This document shows positions 32,716-41,301 of a stretch of 64,000 nt of DNA, piece by piece (the stretch's first letter is position 1; each line of letters begins with the position of its first letter). The notes under the pieces are model-generated. The model was not told where the DNA came from. It made no database searches and worked only from the letters and a program-made list of their open reading frames with translations. The position numbers and the translations under genes are program-made. The DNA is taken from NCBI RefSeq assembly GCF_014641455.1, contig NZ_BMHT01000005.1, forward strand, positions 1-64,000, in the 5' to 3' direction. Source of the stretch: Hymenobacter cavernae. GTDB taxonomy: Bacteria > Bacteroidota > Bacteroidia > Cytophagales > Hymenobacteraceae.

Positions 32716-35157
32716 ATGAGACTTCTGTACCTATCGTTTTTTCTCCTGATCAGCGTCACGGGCCTAGGTCAGTCGACGGGCGTGCTGACCGGCATTGTGC
32801 GTGACCGGAAGACCCAGGAAACGGTGCCGGGCGCAACTATCACGCTGGAAGGCACCAACCTAGGTGCGGCTTCGGATGCGGAAGGCCGCTACCGGCTCAG
32901 TGAAATTCCGACGGGTAGCTACAACCTGCGGGCTACGCTGGTGGGCTACGAGCCGCTGCTGCGCGCTAACGTGGTTATCACTTCCGGCAACGCGGCCATC
33001 ATCAACCTGGAGCTTTCCAGCGGCAGCCAGCAGCTCGGCGAAGTGCAGGTGGTAGCCAACCGCGCCATTCGGGTTGCCACGGCCGAAACGCCGCTTTCCG
33101 TGCAGCGCATCAACACCGAGGAAATCAAGAGCAACCCCGGCGGTAATTTCGACATTTCCAAGGTTATCCAGACGCTGCCGGGCGTGGGCGGCGGGGGCAC
33201 AGGCGGTACTTCCGGTTTCCGCAACGACATTATTATTCGCGGCGGGGCGCCCAACGAAAACGTGTATTATCTCGATGGCATTGAGGTTCCTGTCATCAAC
33301 CACTTCCAGACCCAGGGCTCCAGCGGCGGCCCCACCGGTATTCTGAACGTGTCGTTTATTGAGGACGTCACGCTGAGTTCTTCCGCGTTTGAGGCGCGCT
33401 ACGATAACGCGCTGTCGTCGGTGCTGCAATTTCGGCAGCGCGACGGCAACCCCGACCGTGTACAGGGCAACGTGCGCCTGAGCGGCACCGAGGTAGCGGG
33501 CACGCTGGAAGGGCCATTGGCTAAGAACACCACCTTTCTGGCCTCGGCTCGGCGCTCTTATCTGCAACTGCTCTTCAAAGCTATTGACTTGCCTATCCGG
33601 CCAAACTACTGGGATTTTCAGTATAAAGTCACCACCAAACTCTCGCCCAAGACCACGCTCACGTCTTTGGGCCTAGGTGCCATCGACCACTTCGAGCTGG
33701 CCGTGCCTCGCAAATCCAGCCCCGACAAAGAGTACACGCTGCGCTCCACGCCTACCATCGACCAGTGGAATTATACGGTGGGCCTAGCTTTGCGCCAGCT
33801 GCTGCCTAATGGCTACCTGAACCTAGCCCTGAGCCGCACGCAGCTCGACAACAAGCTCGACCAGTTTAAGGACCGCACCACCACCGACGAAGCCGACCGG
33901 GTGCTGCTCACGCGCTCCGGCGAAACGGAAAACAAGCTGCGCCTCGACATCAACAAATCCGTCGGGCGGTGGCAATACGCGTATGGCGCGGTGGGGCAGT
34001 ACGTGCAGTACGACAGCCGATTTTTCGTGCGGGTGCGCAGCGAAGTGCGCGATGCGCAGGGCGATTTGGTGTCGCCGGGAGTCAACGTAAGGTTTACGAC
34101 GGCTATTGACTTTGCGCGCTTTGGCGCCTTCGGCCAGCTCACGCGCACGCTGCTCCCCAACGATCGGCTGACCTTATCAGCGGGCCTGCGGACCGATGGC
34201 AATTCCTTCACCGAGGGCGGCGCAAACCTGCTGCGCACGTTGTCGCCGCGGGTATCGGCTTCTTACGCGCTGGCGCAACGCTGGAACCTGAATGCCTCCG
34301 TGGGGCGGTACTACAAGATTCCGCCGTCCACGATCCTAGGTTTTCGGGATGAAGCCGGCCAGACGGTCAACCAGGGTGCCCGCTACATCCGCTCCGACCA
34401 CTACGTGGCGGGCCTGGAGTTTCTGCCCACTGCCACCACGCGCTTCACGCTGGAGGGCTTCTACAAGAAGTACCGCTACTACCCGGTTTCCGTGCGCGAT
34501 GGTATTTCGCTGGCAAACCTAGGTGGCGACTTTGCGGCGCTCGGCAACGAAGCCGTGCAAAGCACCGGCCTGGGCCGAGCCTACGGCGCGGAGCTGTTTT
34601 TTCAGCAGAAGCTGGCGCGCAAGACGTTCGCAGTGGCCTCCTTTACGGCTTTTCGCTCGGAGTTTTCGGGGGTTGATGGTCGGTTCAAGCCTTCGGCCTG
34701 GGATTCGCGTTTTCTGGCTTCGGCGCTGCTCGGGCGCAAGTTCAACAAGGGCTGGGAGATAGGCATGAAGTACCGATTTGCGGGCGGCTCGCCCTACACG
34801 CCCTTCGATCTGGAAGCCTCACAGGCCAGCTATTTTGCCGTGGGCCGGGGCGTGCTCGACTACTCCCGCCTGAACACCGTGCGCCTGGGCAGCTTTCAGC
34901 AATTCGACTTTCGCCTGGATAAGAAGTTCAACTGGCGCCGCACCAGCATCGACCTGTTTGTGGATGTGCAGAATGCCTTGCTGCTGAAAAACCCCGGCAC
35001 GCCCAGCTATACCTTCCAACGCACCCCCGACAACGGCGGCTTCCTGACCACCGACAGCCAGCCCATCCGCCCCGATGGCAGCAACGCCTTGCCCCTGCTG
35101 CTGCAAGACGACGACCCGACCGTAACACCCACCCTAGGTTTTATTCTGGAGTTTTAA
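32716..35157 (+). CDS. TonB-dependent receptor with carboxypeptidase-regulatory domain
   Basis: An 813-residue outer-membrane receptor with signal peptide (MRLLYLSFFLLISVTGLGQ), regulatory domain at about 23-110 (LTGIVRDRKTQETVPGATIT), plug at about 120-245 (NFDISKVIQTLPGVGGGGTG, NDIIIRGGAPNENVYYLDGI) and barrel ending LGFILEF. It differs clearly from the receptor at 29359-31752 and has no DUF4249 partner. The plug Gly stretch (GVGGGGTGGTSG) is long. It is divergent from, and probably controlled by, the MarR regulator. The ligand is unknown. Confidence 0.93.
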   Translation: MRLLYLSFFLLISVTGLGQSTGVLTGIVRDRKTQETVPGATITLEGTNLGAASDAEGRYRLSEIPTGSYNLRATLVGYEPLLRANVVITSGNAAIINLELSSGSQQLGEVQVVANRAIRVATAETPLSVQRINTEEIKSNPGGNFDISKVIQTLPGVGGGGTGGTSGFRNDIIIRGGAPNENVYYLDGIEVPVINHFQTQGSSGGPTGILNVSFIEDVTLSSSAFEARYDNALSSVLQFRQRDGNPDRVQGNVRLSGTEVAGTLEGPLAKNTTFLASARRSYLQLLFKAIDLPIRPNYWDFQYKVTTKLSPKTTLTSLGLGAIDHFELAVPRKSSPDKEYTLRSTPTIDQWNYTVGLALRQLLPNGYLNLALSRTQLDNKLDQFKDRTTTDEADRVLLTRSGETENKLRLDINKSVGRWQYAYGAVGQYVQYDSRFFVRVRSEVRDAQGDLVSPGVNVRFTTAIDFARFGAFGQLTRTLLPNDRLTLSAGLRTDGNSFTEGGANLLRTLSPRVSASYALAQRWNLNASVGRYYKIPPSTILGFRDEAGQTVNQGARYIRSDHYVAGLEFLPTATTRFTLEGFYKKYRYYPVSVRDGISLANLGGDFAALGNEAVQSTGLGRAYGAELFFQQKLARKTFAVASFTAFRSEFSGVDGRFKPSAWDSRFLASALLGRKFNKGWEIGMKYRFAGGSPYTPFDLEASQASYFAVGRGVLDYSRLNTVRLGSFQQFDFRLDKKFNWRRTSIDLFVDVQNALLLKNPGTPSYTFQRTPDNGGFLTTDSQPIRPDGSNALPLLLQDDDPTVTPTLGFILEF

Positions 35158-35172
35158 GCTGATTGAACAATG

Positions 35173-35274
35173 GTAGAGACGCAATATCCTGCGTCTCGTC
35201 GTTGCTGATGTTGTTTACCTAGGTCGTTCTAGGCTGGTCGTTCAACGACGAGACGCAAGATAGTACGTCTCTAC
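35173..35274. repeat. Paired hairpin element, GTAGAGACGCA family (copy 2)
   Basis: Arm 1 at 35173-35197 starts GTAGAGACGCAATATCCTGC. The inverted arm 2 is at 35250-35274 (GAGACGCAAG ... GTCTCTAC). The spacer reads TCGTTGCTGA, then ACCTAGGTCG, then TCGTTCAACGA. It sits between convergent genes, before a normal terminator. Confidence 0.88.
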
Positions 35275-35313
35275 CTCCTGCCGACAGCCAACTCTTACCA
35301 ATCTCAACTCGCA

Positions 35314-35352
35314 CAAAAAAGCCCGTTGCCTTTGGAAAGGCAACGGGCTTTT
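35314..35352. terminator. Bidirectional terminator
   Basis: GCCCGTTGCCTT (35321-35332) pairs with AAGGCAACGGGC (35337-35348), with A and T runs outside. It separates the convergent TonB-receptor and OmpH genes. Confidence 0.92.
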
Positions 35353-35374
35353 TACGATTTCTAAAACCTAGGTT

Positions 35375-36055
35375 TTACTTCTTCTTCGCTGAGTAAGACG
35401 CGTTCAAGTGCTTGAGCACCGGCGCGGTGATATCCAGATCTTTACGGCCGTAGGCGATGGTGCCGCTGGGCGCTGCTATCAGGATCATCTCGTAGCCATT
35501 GTCTTTGCCGTATTGCTCCACGAGCTTGTTCACGCGCTCCAGCACCTGCTGAGTTATTTTGGCTTCTTCTTCGGAGGCTTGCTGCTGAAGCTTCTGCTGC
35601 TGCTGACCGGCTTCGGCCTGCTGCTGCTGCAAGCGCTGCTCGGTGGCGGCGCGCTGCTCGGGCGTGAGGCTGGCGGCCTGCTGCTGGTATTTCTGCACAG
35701 CAGCTTGGAAACCCTGTACCAGGTTCTGGTTCTGCCGCTCCCAGCCTCGTGCCTTGGTTTCGAAGTTCCGACGAGCGTCCTGCATGCCTTTGTAGCCATC
35801 CAGCAGCTTGCTCGACTCGACGTAGGCAATTTTGCCGTGCAGAATGGGTGTAGCGGCGGCCGGCGCACTGGCGGCCGCTGTGGCCGTGTCGGCCGCCGGA
35901 GCGGTAGTCGTAGCCGTATCAGCGGCGGAGCTAGCTTTCACAACGGCCGGCTGAGCAGGCGCTTTCGCCGACTTATCTGCGAAGTGCAGGTAAAACAATA
36001 CGGCCACGGCTACCACTAGCACGGCGTCGATAATCAGGCGCAATGGATTATTCAT
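35375..36055 (-). CDS. OmpH/Skp family periplasmic chaperone-like protein
   Basis: A 226-residue Skp/OmpH protein, which in the family binds unfolded outer-membrane proteins. The N-terminal hydrophobic segment (residues about 6-23, LIIDAVLVVAVAVLFYL) lacks a clear cleavage site and is followed by an Ala/Thr/Pro-rich linker to about residue 70, so this copy is probably membrane-anchored. The chaperone domain starts KIAYVESSKLL, followed by a long Gln-rich coiled coil (about 110-185) and the closing TIAYGRKDLDITAPVLKHLN. Its neighbours, hairpin repeats on both sides, suggest it stands alone. Confidence 0.88.
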   Translation of the reverse strand: MNNPLRLIIDAVLVVAVAVLFYLHFADKSAKAPAQPAVVKASSAADTATTTAPAADTATAAASAPAAATPILHGKIAYVESSKLLDGYKGMQDARRNFETKARGWERQNQNLVQGFQAAVQKYQQQAASLTPEQRAATEQRLQQQQAEAGQQQQKLQQQASEEEAKITQQVLERVNKLVEQYGKDNGYEMILIAAPSGTIAYGRKDLDITAPVLKHLNASYSAKKK

Positions 36056-36150
36056 CAGGGGGAATTGGTGAAAAGAAAGAAGCCTACCAAAGGCTCCTCA
36101 AAGAAACGCAGAAACTAGCAGGCGCGAAAATCGGCGCGGTAGCGCAGACC

Positions 36151-36259
36151 GTTCAACGATACGCGAAGCTCCCGCTTCGCGTATCGTTGAACGAAATCGT
36201 TGGTTAACCTAGGCTATGCAGGTGCTAGTCGTTCAACGATGCGCGAAGCGGGAGCTTGG
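36151..36259. repeat. Hairpin element, GCGAAGCTCCCGC family (copy 1)
   Basis: A perfect hairpin at 36151-36192 has 19-nt arms (GTTCAACGATACGCGAAGC and its exact complement) around TCCC. After a spacer with CGTTGG and AACCTAGGCT, a facing half-copy begins GTTCAACGATGCGCGAAGCG at 36231. It lies between the OmpH gene and the 3' end of rimK, on the same strand. Confidence 0.92.
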
Positions 36260-36289
36260 CTAACGCCTTCCTTCGGTTCGCGCTACAGG

Positions 36290-37258
36290 CTAGAACGCTG
36301 CTACGTCGGATTGCGTATCCGGGTGCGGTTCGTGCGCTTTGCGCTTCGTGGGTTTTCCCTTCTTGCCTTTGCCCTTGCCTTTGCGCCGGGCCAGTTCCTC
36401 GGTGAATTCAATGATTTTACCGGCGATATCGAGCCCCGTTGCCTTCTCGATTCCTTCCAGCCCCGGCGACGAGTTCACTTCCAGCACCAGCGGACCACGC
36501 TTGCTTTGCAGCATATCCACGCCGGCAATGTCTAGCCCTAGGGCTTTGGTAGCCAACAGCGCGGCCGCTTTCTCAGCCCGGCTCAGCTTCACGAGCTGAC
36601 CGGTGCCGCCGCGGTGCAGATTGGAGCGAAATTCCCCTTCTTTCCCCTGGCGCTTCATCGCGCCCACTACTTCGCCATCAACCACAAACGCCCGCAGATC
36701 AGCGCCTTTGCTTTCGGCAATAAACTCCTGCACGATGATGCGCGCTTTCAGATTATGAAAGGCTTCGATAACGGATTGCGCCGCTTTGGCCGTTTCGGCC
36801 AGCACCACACCTAGGCCTTGCGTGCCTTCCAGCAGCTTGATGATCACAGGAGCGCCGCCGACTTGCTCAATCATTTGCGGCACTTCGTCGGAGAAGTTGG
36901 TGAAAGCCGTTTTGGGCATGCCCACGCCGGCGCGGGCCAGAATCTGCATGGAGCGCAGCTTGTCGCGCGAGCGTACAATCGCTTGGCTGTCAACAGCAGT
37001 ACGCACTTTCATCATCTCGAACTGCCGCACCACGGCCGTACCGTAGAACGTGACCGATGCGCCGATGCGCGGAATCACCGCGTCGAAGTCGGCTAGGTTC
37101 TGGCCTTGGTAGAGAATGCCGGGCTTGCCTTGCTCCAACACCAGATTGCATTGCAAATGATCCACTACCACCGCTTCGTGGCCGCGTAGTTCGGCTGCCT
37201 CCACCAAACGCTTGGTGGAATAGAGCTTGGGCTCACGCGACAAAATCGCCAGTTTCAT
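36290..37258 (-). CDS. rimK: RimK-type ATP-grasp glutamate ligase
   Basis: A 322-residue ATP-grasp ligase. RimK adds glutamate residues to the C-terminus of ribosomal protein S6. Seen: N-terminal [20 protein letters not shown] typical of Rim[19 protein letters not shown], the ATP-grasp core [46 protein letters not shown] and the metal-binding [14 protein letters not shown]. It is about 20 residues longer than E. coli RimK because of a very basic tail ([20 protein letters not shown]). The retropepsin-like protease gene upstream (61-bp gap) is its usual partner. Confidence 0.93.
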   Translation of the reverse strand: MKLAILSREPKLYSTKRLVEAAELRGHEAVVVDHLQCNLVLEQGKPGILYQGQNLADFDAVIPRIGASVTFYGTAVVRQFEMMKVRTAVDSQAIVRSRDKLRSMQILARAGVGMPKTAFTNFSDEVPQMIEQVGGAPVIIKLLEGTQGLGVVLAETAKAAQSVIEAFHNLKARIIVQEFIAESKGADLRAFVVDGEVVGAMKRQGKEGEFRSNLHRGGTGQLVKLSRAEKAAALLATKALGLDIAGVDMLQSKRGPLVLEVNSSPGLEGIEKATGLDIAGKIIEFTEELARRKGKGKGKKGKPTKRKAHEPHPDTQSDVAAF

Positions 37259-37319
37259 GCAAGAAAGGTTCGAAAGAAGTGGGAAGCGGAAACTGGGTCA
37301 AAAGTACGCGACCTAGCCG

Positions 37320-37781
37320 TCAGGACTGCAACGAGCCGGGCGCGAATCTTTTCTTGCGCCCGACATAACGCTTCGAGACATCAACCAAAAAGCGGCCGCG
37401 CCGCAGCAACGACCGCCCGATCAGCACCGGATACTTCATGTCGGAGCGGTCAGAAAGGGAGAACTGCGTCGTGAAATCTTCGCCGAACAGCCGAATTACC
37501 GTCCGGATGACGTAGCGCCGCTGCGCTTCGCCCGTGGAGCTTTTAATAGTACGCAGCGAGAAGTCGGTAAATTCCATCAGGCACCCATCAAAATTCGGGT
37601 GTGCATCGTCGAGTAGGTTCACGCGCAGGCTAGCTTGGCCGTCGGCTAGCTTTACTAATTGGATGTTGTTGCAGTGGATGGCGCCCGTGTAAGCGCCCGT
37701 GTCAATCTTAGCCTCTACGCCTTCTATCTCAAACTGAGGAAAATCTACCAACTCCAGCCGTCCAATCGTGCGCTTTTTCAT
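37320..37781 (-). CDS. RimK-associated retropepsin-like (ATP-dependent zinc protease-type) protein
   Basis: A 153-residue protein with the aspartic-protease-like motif KIDTGAYTGAIH (25-36) and VLIGRSLLRRGRFLVDVSKR at the C-terminus, as in the single-lobe retropepsin-like proteins encoded beside rimK and called RimB in Pseudomonas. Databases often label them 'ATP-dependent zinc protease', but the DTGA motif argues for acid-protease chemistry. In Pseudomonas it modulates RimK activity on S6. Same strand and directly upstream of rimK, so an operon is likely. Confidence 0.9.
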   Translation of the reverse strand: MKKRTIGRLELVDFPQFEIEGVEAKIDTGAYTGAIHCNNIQLVKLADGQASLRVNLLDDAHPNFDGCLMEFTDFSLRTIKSSTGEAQRRYVIRTVIRLFGEDFTTQFSLSDRSDMKYPVLIGRSLLRRGRFLVDVSKRYVGRKKRFAPGSLQS

Positions 37782-37860
37782 GGTGAGGTGATGAAATATC
37801 CTTAATAATTCGCAGTGATGCCGCCTGAAAACTCACCATTTCACAAGCTCACCACCTCAT
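37782..37860. repeat. Facing GGTGA/TCACC heptad repeat
   Basis: GGTGAGGTGATGAAAT (from about 37782) faces the 7-bp-period words CTCACCATTTCACAAGCTCA, then CCACCTCA, at 37832-37858. The left arm touches the ATG of the RimB-like gene and the right arm overlaps the TGA stop of the sugar dehydrogenase gene, leaving no room for an ordinary promoter. Confidence 0.7.
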
Positions 37861-38981
37861 CGTCGGTAGCTGATACGGTACACCGCGTCATTTTGATCGT
37901 CGGAAACGAGCAAGGAGCCATCCGGCATTTGCAGCAGGCATACTGGGCGTCCCCACGGCGTCTGGCCTTGCAGCCAGCCTTGCGCAAAAGTGGTATAACT
38001 CGTCGCTTTTGTGCCGCTGGCGTCGAGCGTTACTAGGCTGATCCGGTAGCCAATTTTCTGACTACGGTTCCAAGAGCCGTGTTCGGGGATGAAGATCTGA
38101 TTGCGGTACTTAGCCGGAAACTGCTTGCCGGTGTAGAACTTCATGCCCAGCGCCGCTACGTGCGGACCTAGCTTTTGCGCGGGCTTCACATAGCTGCCCA
38201 CCGATTTGCCTTTGCTCAGTTCCGGATCGGGCACGTCGCCGGCGAAGAAGTATGGAAAGCCGAAGTGCAAGCCCGCTTTCGGCGCCCGATTTAGCTCGTC
38301 GGAAGGCAGGTCGTCGCCGAGCTGGTCGCGGCCGTTGTCGGTAAACCACAGGGATTTATCCAACGGGCTCCAGTCGAAACCGACGGTGTTGCGCACACCT
38401 TTGGCAACAGTTTGAAAACCGGAGCCATCGGGGTTCATGCGGTTGATGGTGGCAAAAACGGGCGCTTCGGGCAAGCATGAATTGCAAGGCGCACCCACGG
38501 GCACGTACAGCTTGCCATCGGGGCCAAAGGCAATGTAGCGGTAGCCGTGCCACTCTTTGTCGGGCAGCTTGCCATACACCACCACGGGTTTAGGCCTAGC
38601 TTTCAGCTGCTTGGCAATATTGTCGTAGCGCAGCACACGGTTGATTTCGGCCACGTAGAGGGCGCCGTTGCGCACAGCCACGCCATTGGGCGAGTTCAAG
38701 CCGGTAGCTACCGTAATGACTTCATCGGCGCGGCCGTCTTTGTTGCGGTCGGGTAAGGCGTATACTTTGTCGCCGGTGCTACCCGCGTACACCGTGCCAT
38801 CCGGCCCGACGGCTATTTCGCGGGCACCACCCACGTTCTGCGCAAAATAGCTGATGGTGAAACCCGCCGGCAGCTTGATTTTGCTCAGGTTCGCATCAGC
38901 GGGAGCCGTGAGGCGTTCGGGCGCAAAAGCTAGGCTCAACGGCGCCAGCAGTATGACAGGTAGAAATCGGCGGAGACACAT
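37857..38981 (-). CDS. PQQ-dependent sugar dehydrogenase-like (glucose/sorbosone dehydrogenase) beta-propeller
   Basis: A 374-residue exported protein with a signal peptide (FLPVILLAPLSLAFA). It has the six-bladed propeller layout of soluble glucose/sorbosone dehydrogenases: AREIAVGPDGTVYAGS, ATGLNSPNGVAV, KEWHGYRYIAFGPDGKLYVP, ATINRMNPDGS, VRNTVGFDWSP and FIPEHGSWNRS. Whether it binds PQQ cannot be judged here; many relatives are annotated only by fold. It is followed directly by the heptad repeat and the RimB-like gene. Confidence 0.88.
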   Translation of the reverse strand: MCLRRFLPVILLAPLSLAFAPERLTAPADANLSKIKLPAGFTISYFAQNVGGAREIAVGPDGTVYAGSTGDKVYALPDRNKDGRADEVITVATGLNSPNGVAVRNGALYVAEINRVLRYDNIAKQLKARPKPVVVYGKLPDKEWHGYRYIAFGPDGKLYVPVGAPCNSCLPEAPVFATINRMNPDGSGFQTVAKGVRNTVGFDWSPLDKSLWFTDNGRDQLGDDLPSDELNRAPKAGLHFGFPYFFAGDVPDPELSKGKSVGSYVKPAQKLGPHVAALGMKFYTGKQFPAKYRNQIFIPEHGSWNRSQKIGYRISLVTLDASGTKATSYTTFAQGWLQGQTPWGRPVCLLQMPDGSLLVSDDQNDAVYRISYRR

Positions 38982-38984
38982 AAA

Positions 38985-39108
38985 AGAATAACTGAATGAC
39001 TGAATATCAAAGCTCCTCCTATCGTACGGATTTGCTTCTTACTCAGCCACGCCATTACTCAGCTAACCCAAAAAGCTAGGTTGGATAGCCGAATTACTTA
39101 GTTACTCA
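38985..39108. repeat. Facing TAACTGAAT/ATTACTTAGTTA repeat region
   Basis: AATAACTGAATGACTGAATA (about 38985-39005) faces words such as CGAATTACTTAGTTACTCAC (about 39091-39110), with ACTCAGCCACGCCATTACTC in the middle. It is a weaker relative of the heptad elements elsewhere and contains no gene. Confidence 0.5.
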
Positions 39109-39399
39109 CTAACGAAGCGTATTCTGTTTCTGACGAAGTAGCTTCTCGTATTCGCGCTCCATAAGGGTATTTCGGCCGAGGCCGCCGTAGGTATTAATGC
39201 CTTGCATCACGACGCCAAAGCCCCAGAAGAAAGTCGACCAAACCGGCCAAGGAAACGGATAGAGCTGATGGGGAGAGGTAAGGGCCCAAATGACCCACAG
39301 CAGCGCATTGACGGACAAGTAGGTGAACAGATGAGACTTGAATTTGGCGCGGGATTTTGCCTGGCGCCAGAGTTCGGGGTCGCGGGATGTCGTTTCCAT
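39109..39399 (-). CDS. 2TM domain membrane protein
   Basis: A 96-residue protein with an N-terminal polar helix (ELWRQAKSRAKFKSHLFTYL), two hydrophobic helices (about 27-43 and 53-70, LSVNALLWVIWAL and PVWSTFFWGFGVVMQGIN) and a charged C-terminal helix (MEREYEKLLRQK). This is the 2TM domain architecture, abundant in Bacteroidota and sometimes fused to LytTR or histidine kinase proteins. No function is known for the stand-alone form. Confidence 0.88.
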   Translation of the reverse strand: METTSRDPELWRQAKSRAKFKSHLFTYLSVNALLWVIWALTSPHQLYPFPWPVWSTFFWGFGVVMQGINTYGGLGRNTLMEREYEKLLRQKQNTLR

Positions 39400-39400
39400 G

Positions 39401-39514
39401 GTTCAGCTGTTATAAGGTAGCGAGAAGTTACTCAGGATTAATGATCAAAGCTACCGACCTAGGTTATTTGCTTCAAAAACAAAGCTACCCAGGCAGTAAC
39501 TTTTCCAGCTGAAC
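39401..39514. repeat. Split inverted repeat upstream of the 2TM gene
   Basis: GTTCAGCTG (39401-39409) pairs with CAGCTGAAC (39506-39514), and AAGTTACT (39425-39432) with AGTAACTT (39495-39502). Between them AAAGCTACC occurs twice around a central ACCTAGGT. The two-step pairing with CCTAGG in the middle has the architecture of the paired hairpin elements, but with unrelated sequence. Confidence 0.6.
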
Positions 39515-39616
39515 TGTCTAAAAAGAGGGATGAACGGTTACGGTTCGTGCTTCCTGTTCTTCTCTGCCGGTCCAACACCTAGGGCATCAGACCGGCCGGC
39601 ACAACCTAGCTTTTCC

Positions 39617-40450
39617 TTACAGCCGCGTTTCCGGATGACGACGCAAGTACGCGGCTACATCGTAGATCAGGCCGGCGTGACCTGCATCCAACAGCACCGT
39701 ATTAGCTTTCTTCAAGGAACCAATAAACTGCTTCAGGCCCGCGGGCGGAATCACCCGGTCGTATTTGCCAAGGAAAAACGTAACCGGCGTCGACTTGCGG
39801 TTGAGCAACGAGGCTAGCTTTCTCAGGTCAAAAGCTAGGTTCTTAAACCCAGCCCAGCTACGATACACGCGCAGTCGTTTCTCACGGCTATCCAGCTGCC
39901 ACTCGGCAAAGCGTACCAAACCCGGATCAACCAGGCGTTTCTCGCTCAGCTTGTTGATAAAGCCGAGCAGCCGCTGTGGCCGCAGCACCGCCCGACCCAG
40001 CAACCCGCGAATTAAAAGTGGCGAAGTAGCCAGCGTGTACCACAGCTGCGCGCGAATACCATCCGGCGCAATCAGCCAGACTTGCTCTAGCTGATCGGGG
40101 AAGTTTTCCACGGCCGTCAGCGCAAACTTGGCGCCCATGCTGAAGGCCAACAGGCTGAACTTCGTAATCTTATGCTCATGCAAAAACTGACTTAGCAGTT
40201 CGGCCAAGCGCTTCTTGGTGATTGGCGCGTCGGCTTTCATCAACCGGCTTTTGCCGTGGTAAAATAAATCGAAGGAATACACGCTCACGTCCGGACCTAG
40301 CACGGAAGCTACTGAGCGCCAGTGCCCTTCACTTTGTCCGTAGCCATGAAAAGCCAGCACCACCCGCGGCCCGTCGCCGTAGCGTTGGTAGTGCAGTTTC
40401 GTCTTGCCGGCTACGCGTTTATTTTCTGTTGTTAATTGCTCCGTAATCAT
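39617..40450 (-). CDS. Alpha/beta hydrolase (serine type)
   Basis: A 277-residue cytosolic alpha/beta hydrolase with the oxyanion segment AFHGYGQSEGHW, nucleophile Ser104 in AFSMGAK (a G-lacking variant of GxSxG) and His258 in DAGHAGLI; the acid is probably in LGKYDRVIP. It lacks close resemblance to a named enzyme. The non-canonical A-F-S-M-G elbow still has Ser and Gly in place. It is bounded by repeats and is probably a single-gene unit. Confidence 0.85.
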   Translation of the reverse strand: MITEQLTTENKRVAGKTKLHYQRYGDGPRVVLAFHGYGQSEGHWRSVASVLGPDVSVYSFDLFYHGKSRLMKADAPITKKRLAELLSQFLHEHKITKFSLLAFSMGAKFALTAVENFPDQLEQVWLIAPDGIRAQLWYTLATSPLLIRGLLGRAVLRPQRLLGFINKLSEKRLVDPGLVRFAEWQLDSREKRLRVYRSWAGFKNLAFDLRKLASLLNRKSTPVTFFLGKYDRVIPPAGLKQFIGSLKKANTVLLDAGHAGLIYDVAAYLRRHPETRL

Positions 40451-40500
40451 CAGGAATAGAACATAATTACGACTCTATTCGTCCCCGATTAAGCAATATG

Positions 40501-40650
40501 TCGCGAAGCCTGCGCTTCGCGTATCGCTAGAACGACAGCACAGAACGTCGTAGCGCGAAGCTCCCGCTTCGCGTATCGTTAGAACGACTCGCACCTAGGT
40601 TTTTGCAACGACATCGTTCAACGATGCGCGAAGCGGGAGCTTCGCGCTAC
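40501..40650. repeat. Triple hairpin element, GCGAAGCTCCCGC family (copy 2)
   Basis: Three arms: TCGCGAAGCCTGCGCTTCGC (40501-40520), GCGCGAAGCTCCCGCTTCGC (about 40553-40572) and the inverted GCGCGAAGCGGGAGCTTCGC (about 40626-40645). Connectors are GCTAGAACGAC, GTTAGAACGAC and TCGTTCAACGA, with ACCTAGGT between arms two and three. It lies between two minus-strand genes. Confidence 0.9.
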
Positions 40651-40677
40651 ATCGCTCGGCGACACACTCCGTGGAAC

Positions 40678-41229
40678 CTAGCCTAATCGTGAAACACCGC
40701 CTGACACGATGAACTTCATCACTTCGCTGCTGGGCAGCTCCAGATACGTCACGTTGTCTTTGGGCACCAGCACCAGCTCGCCGGAGAAATTATAAGAGTG
40801 GGGAAAGTACACGGCCAAGAGCTGTTCCCGGTTGATGGAAGTCATGTGGTCCTGCGTTACAAAACCTAGCTTAAACACTTGATCCGTGGCATTGAGCCGC
40901 ACCAGCACCGGGCAGTTAAATTTTTGATTATCTCCTACAAACGCGTCGAATAAATCTTTAAGACTGGAGTAGATAATGCTCACCAGCGGCGTGCGGTGCA
41001 GAATGCGCTCAGCAATAACCAGGAATGGCCGCACCATAAACGACTTGGCGATAAAGCCTACTGCCGTCAGCACCACAATAGCCGAAAGCAGACCTAGGCC
41101 CGGCGGCATCCCATTGAAGCGAAATAGCGCATCGAGCCAGCTGATGCTCGCATACAAGATGTACATCGTGAGGCTAATAGGCGCCACGATAAGAAAGCCG
41201 TTGAGGAAATAATTGAAAAACTTGCGCAT
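40678..41229 (-). CDS. DUF502 membrane protein
   Basis: A 183-residue protein with two membrane helices (about 5-27, NYFLNGFLIVAPISLTMYIL, and 46-66, LGLLSAIVVLTAVGFIAKSF) followed by a soluble domain. The motifs RTPLVSIIYSSLKDLFDAFV and LGFVTQD are diagnostic of DUF502. The family is widespread and has no established function. The gene follows ispH on the same strand but is separated by a terminator. Confidence 0.92.
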   Translation of the reverse strand: MRKFFNYFLNGFLIVAPISLTMYILYASISWLDALFRFNGMPPGLGLLSAIVVLTAVGFIAKSFMVRPFLVIAERILHRTPLVSIIYSSLKDLFDAFVGDNQKFNCPVLVRLNATDQVFKLGFVTQDHMTSINREQLLAVYFPHSYNFSGELVLVPKDNVTYLELPSSEVMKFIVSGGVSRLG

Positions 41230-41242
41230 AGCGGAGAGAGCT

Positions 41243-41271
41243 AAAAAAATACCCGGCCAAGTTGACCGGGT
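41243..41271 (-). terminator. Terminator after ispH
   Basis: On the minus strand ACCCGGTCAA pairs with TTGGCCGGGT (41271-41251, one wobble) and is followed by TTTTTTT. It ends ispH transcription 30 bp after its stop. Confidence 0.85.
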
Positions 41272-41301
41272 AAATAAAAGGAAGTAAAAGCTAGGTCAGG
41301 C

